The notes under the pieces were generated by a model. That model was not told the DNA's origin, did not search any database, and saw only the letters and a list, made by a program, of their open reading frames with translations. Shown here in pieces: positions 12,407 through 12,497 of a stretch of 12,497 nt of DNA. The position numbers and the translations under genes were made by a program. The stretch comes from CAYOVG01 sp964407285 (GTDB lineage: Bacteria > Desulfobacterota > Syntrophobacteria > Syntrophobacterales > Syntrophobacteraceae), in the NCBI GenBank assembly GCA_964407285.1, contig CAYOVG010000204.1:1-12497 (forward strand), written 5' to 3'. Numbering within the stretch: the stretch's first letter is position 1; each line of letters opens with the position of its first letter.

Positions 12407-12497
12407 ATGGAGAGGCTGTCTCACGCCGGCGCCGCGATGGACGGGCAAAAGCTTCCATCGGAGTCAACCGTTGCGGTTGTCGCAAGCTTGGAAGCAG
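12407..12497 (+). CDS. Possible start of a plus-strand gene (cut by window edge)
   Basis: An ATG at 12407 has GGAG six nt upstream, a good ribosome site, and opens a frame that runs off the window: MERLSHAGAAMDGQKL and onward to VAVVASLEA, 30 codons. The codons are G/C-rich at the third position. The frame is also open upstream to 12212, but that part is Arg/Gly-rich and unlike protein. Too little is present to name a function. Confidence 0.4.
   Translation, partial: MERLSHAGAAMDGQKLPSESTVAVVASLEA

Noticed and set aside
12036..12485. 149-codon minus-strand frame at the right edge
   Set aside because: Arg/Ser/Pro-rich, crosses an out-of-frame repeat, no ribosome site.

Overview
This is a chromosomal stretch of a GC-rich (about 60 %) Gram-negative bacterium. 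Gene families, codon use and layout resemble a syntrophic or sulfate-reducing deltaproteobacterium (Desulfobacterota, Syntrophobacter-like). That placement is an impression from protein style, not a search result.

Layout. Positions 1-837 (-) hold the N-terminal part of a six-helix membrane sensor whose PAS and output domains lie beyond the left edge. Positions 838-1264 are a gene-free gap with a 12-bp perfect hairpin. Positions 1265-2371 (-) encode a secreted, tyrosine-rich protein built from four sizes of internal repeat. A regulatory gap follows, with a 19-bp palindrome. Then come sppA-type signal peptide peptidase (2843-3853, +) and an atypical SDR NAD(P)-binding protein (3988-4965, +). 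A ferritin-like helical protein of unknown function (5001-5507, -) converges on the SDR gene. Next, on the plus strand, is a tight run: a DCC-family (DUF393) thiol protein, a stand-alone Rcp1-type receiver, a two-helix sensor histidine kinase coupled to it by an ATGA overlap, and a receiver-histidine kinase hybrid that overlaps the kinase by about 250 nt in another frame. On the minus strand follow an SRPBCC lipid-binding-fold protein and one or two small unrecognised genes. Last is a two-gene serine tRNA operon (GCT and TGA anticodons, minus strand) with a near-consensus promoter and a rho-independent terminator. The right edge has a gene-poor, repeat-bearing stretch and possibly the start of another plus-strand gene.

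How the parts work together. The clearest functional unit is the 6146-9929 phosphorelay cluster. Both receivers carry the same VEDNPGD/IEDNPGD-type acidic pocket and both kinases share an ASHDLxEPLR H-box, so the two receiver-kinase pairs look like diverged copies. The first kinase senses something periplasmic through a Cache-like domain; the hybrid is soluble and could pass on or modulate its signal. The DCC protein upstream is close enough to be co-transcribed.

The most unusual observations are the repeat architecture of the 1265-2371 protein, the long out-of-frame overlap and repeat-bearing tail of the first kinase, and a Cys/Asp/Gly-rich insertion inside the ATPase domain of the hybrid kinase. 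I did not find a CRISPR array, an insertion sequence, a phage or an obvious defence system. I see no complete undescribed system that I could defend; the items below are leads.
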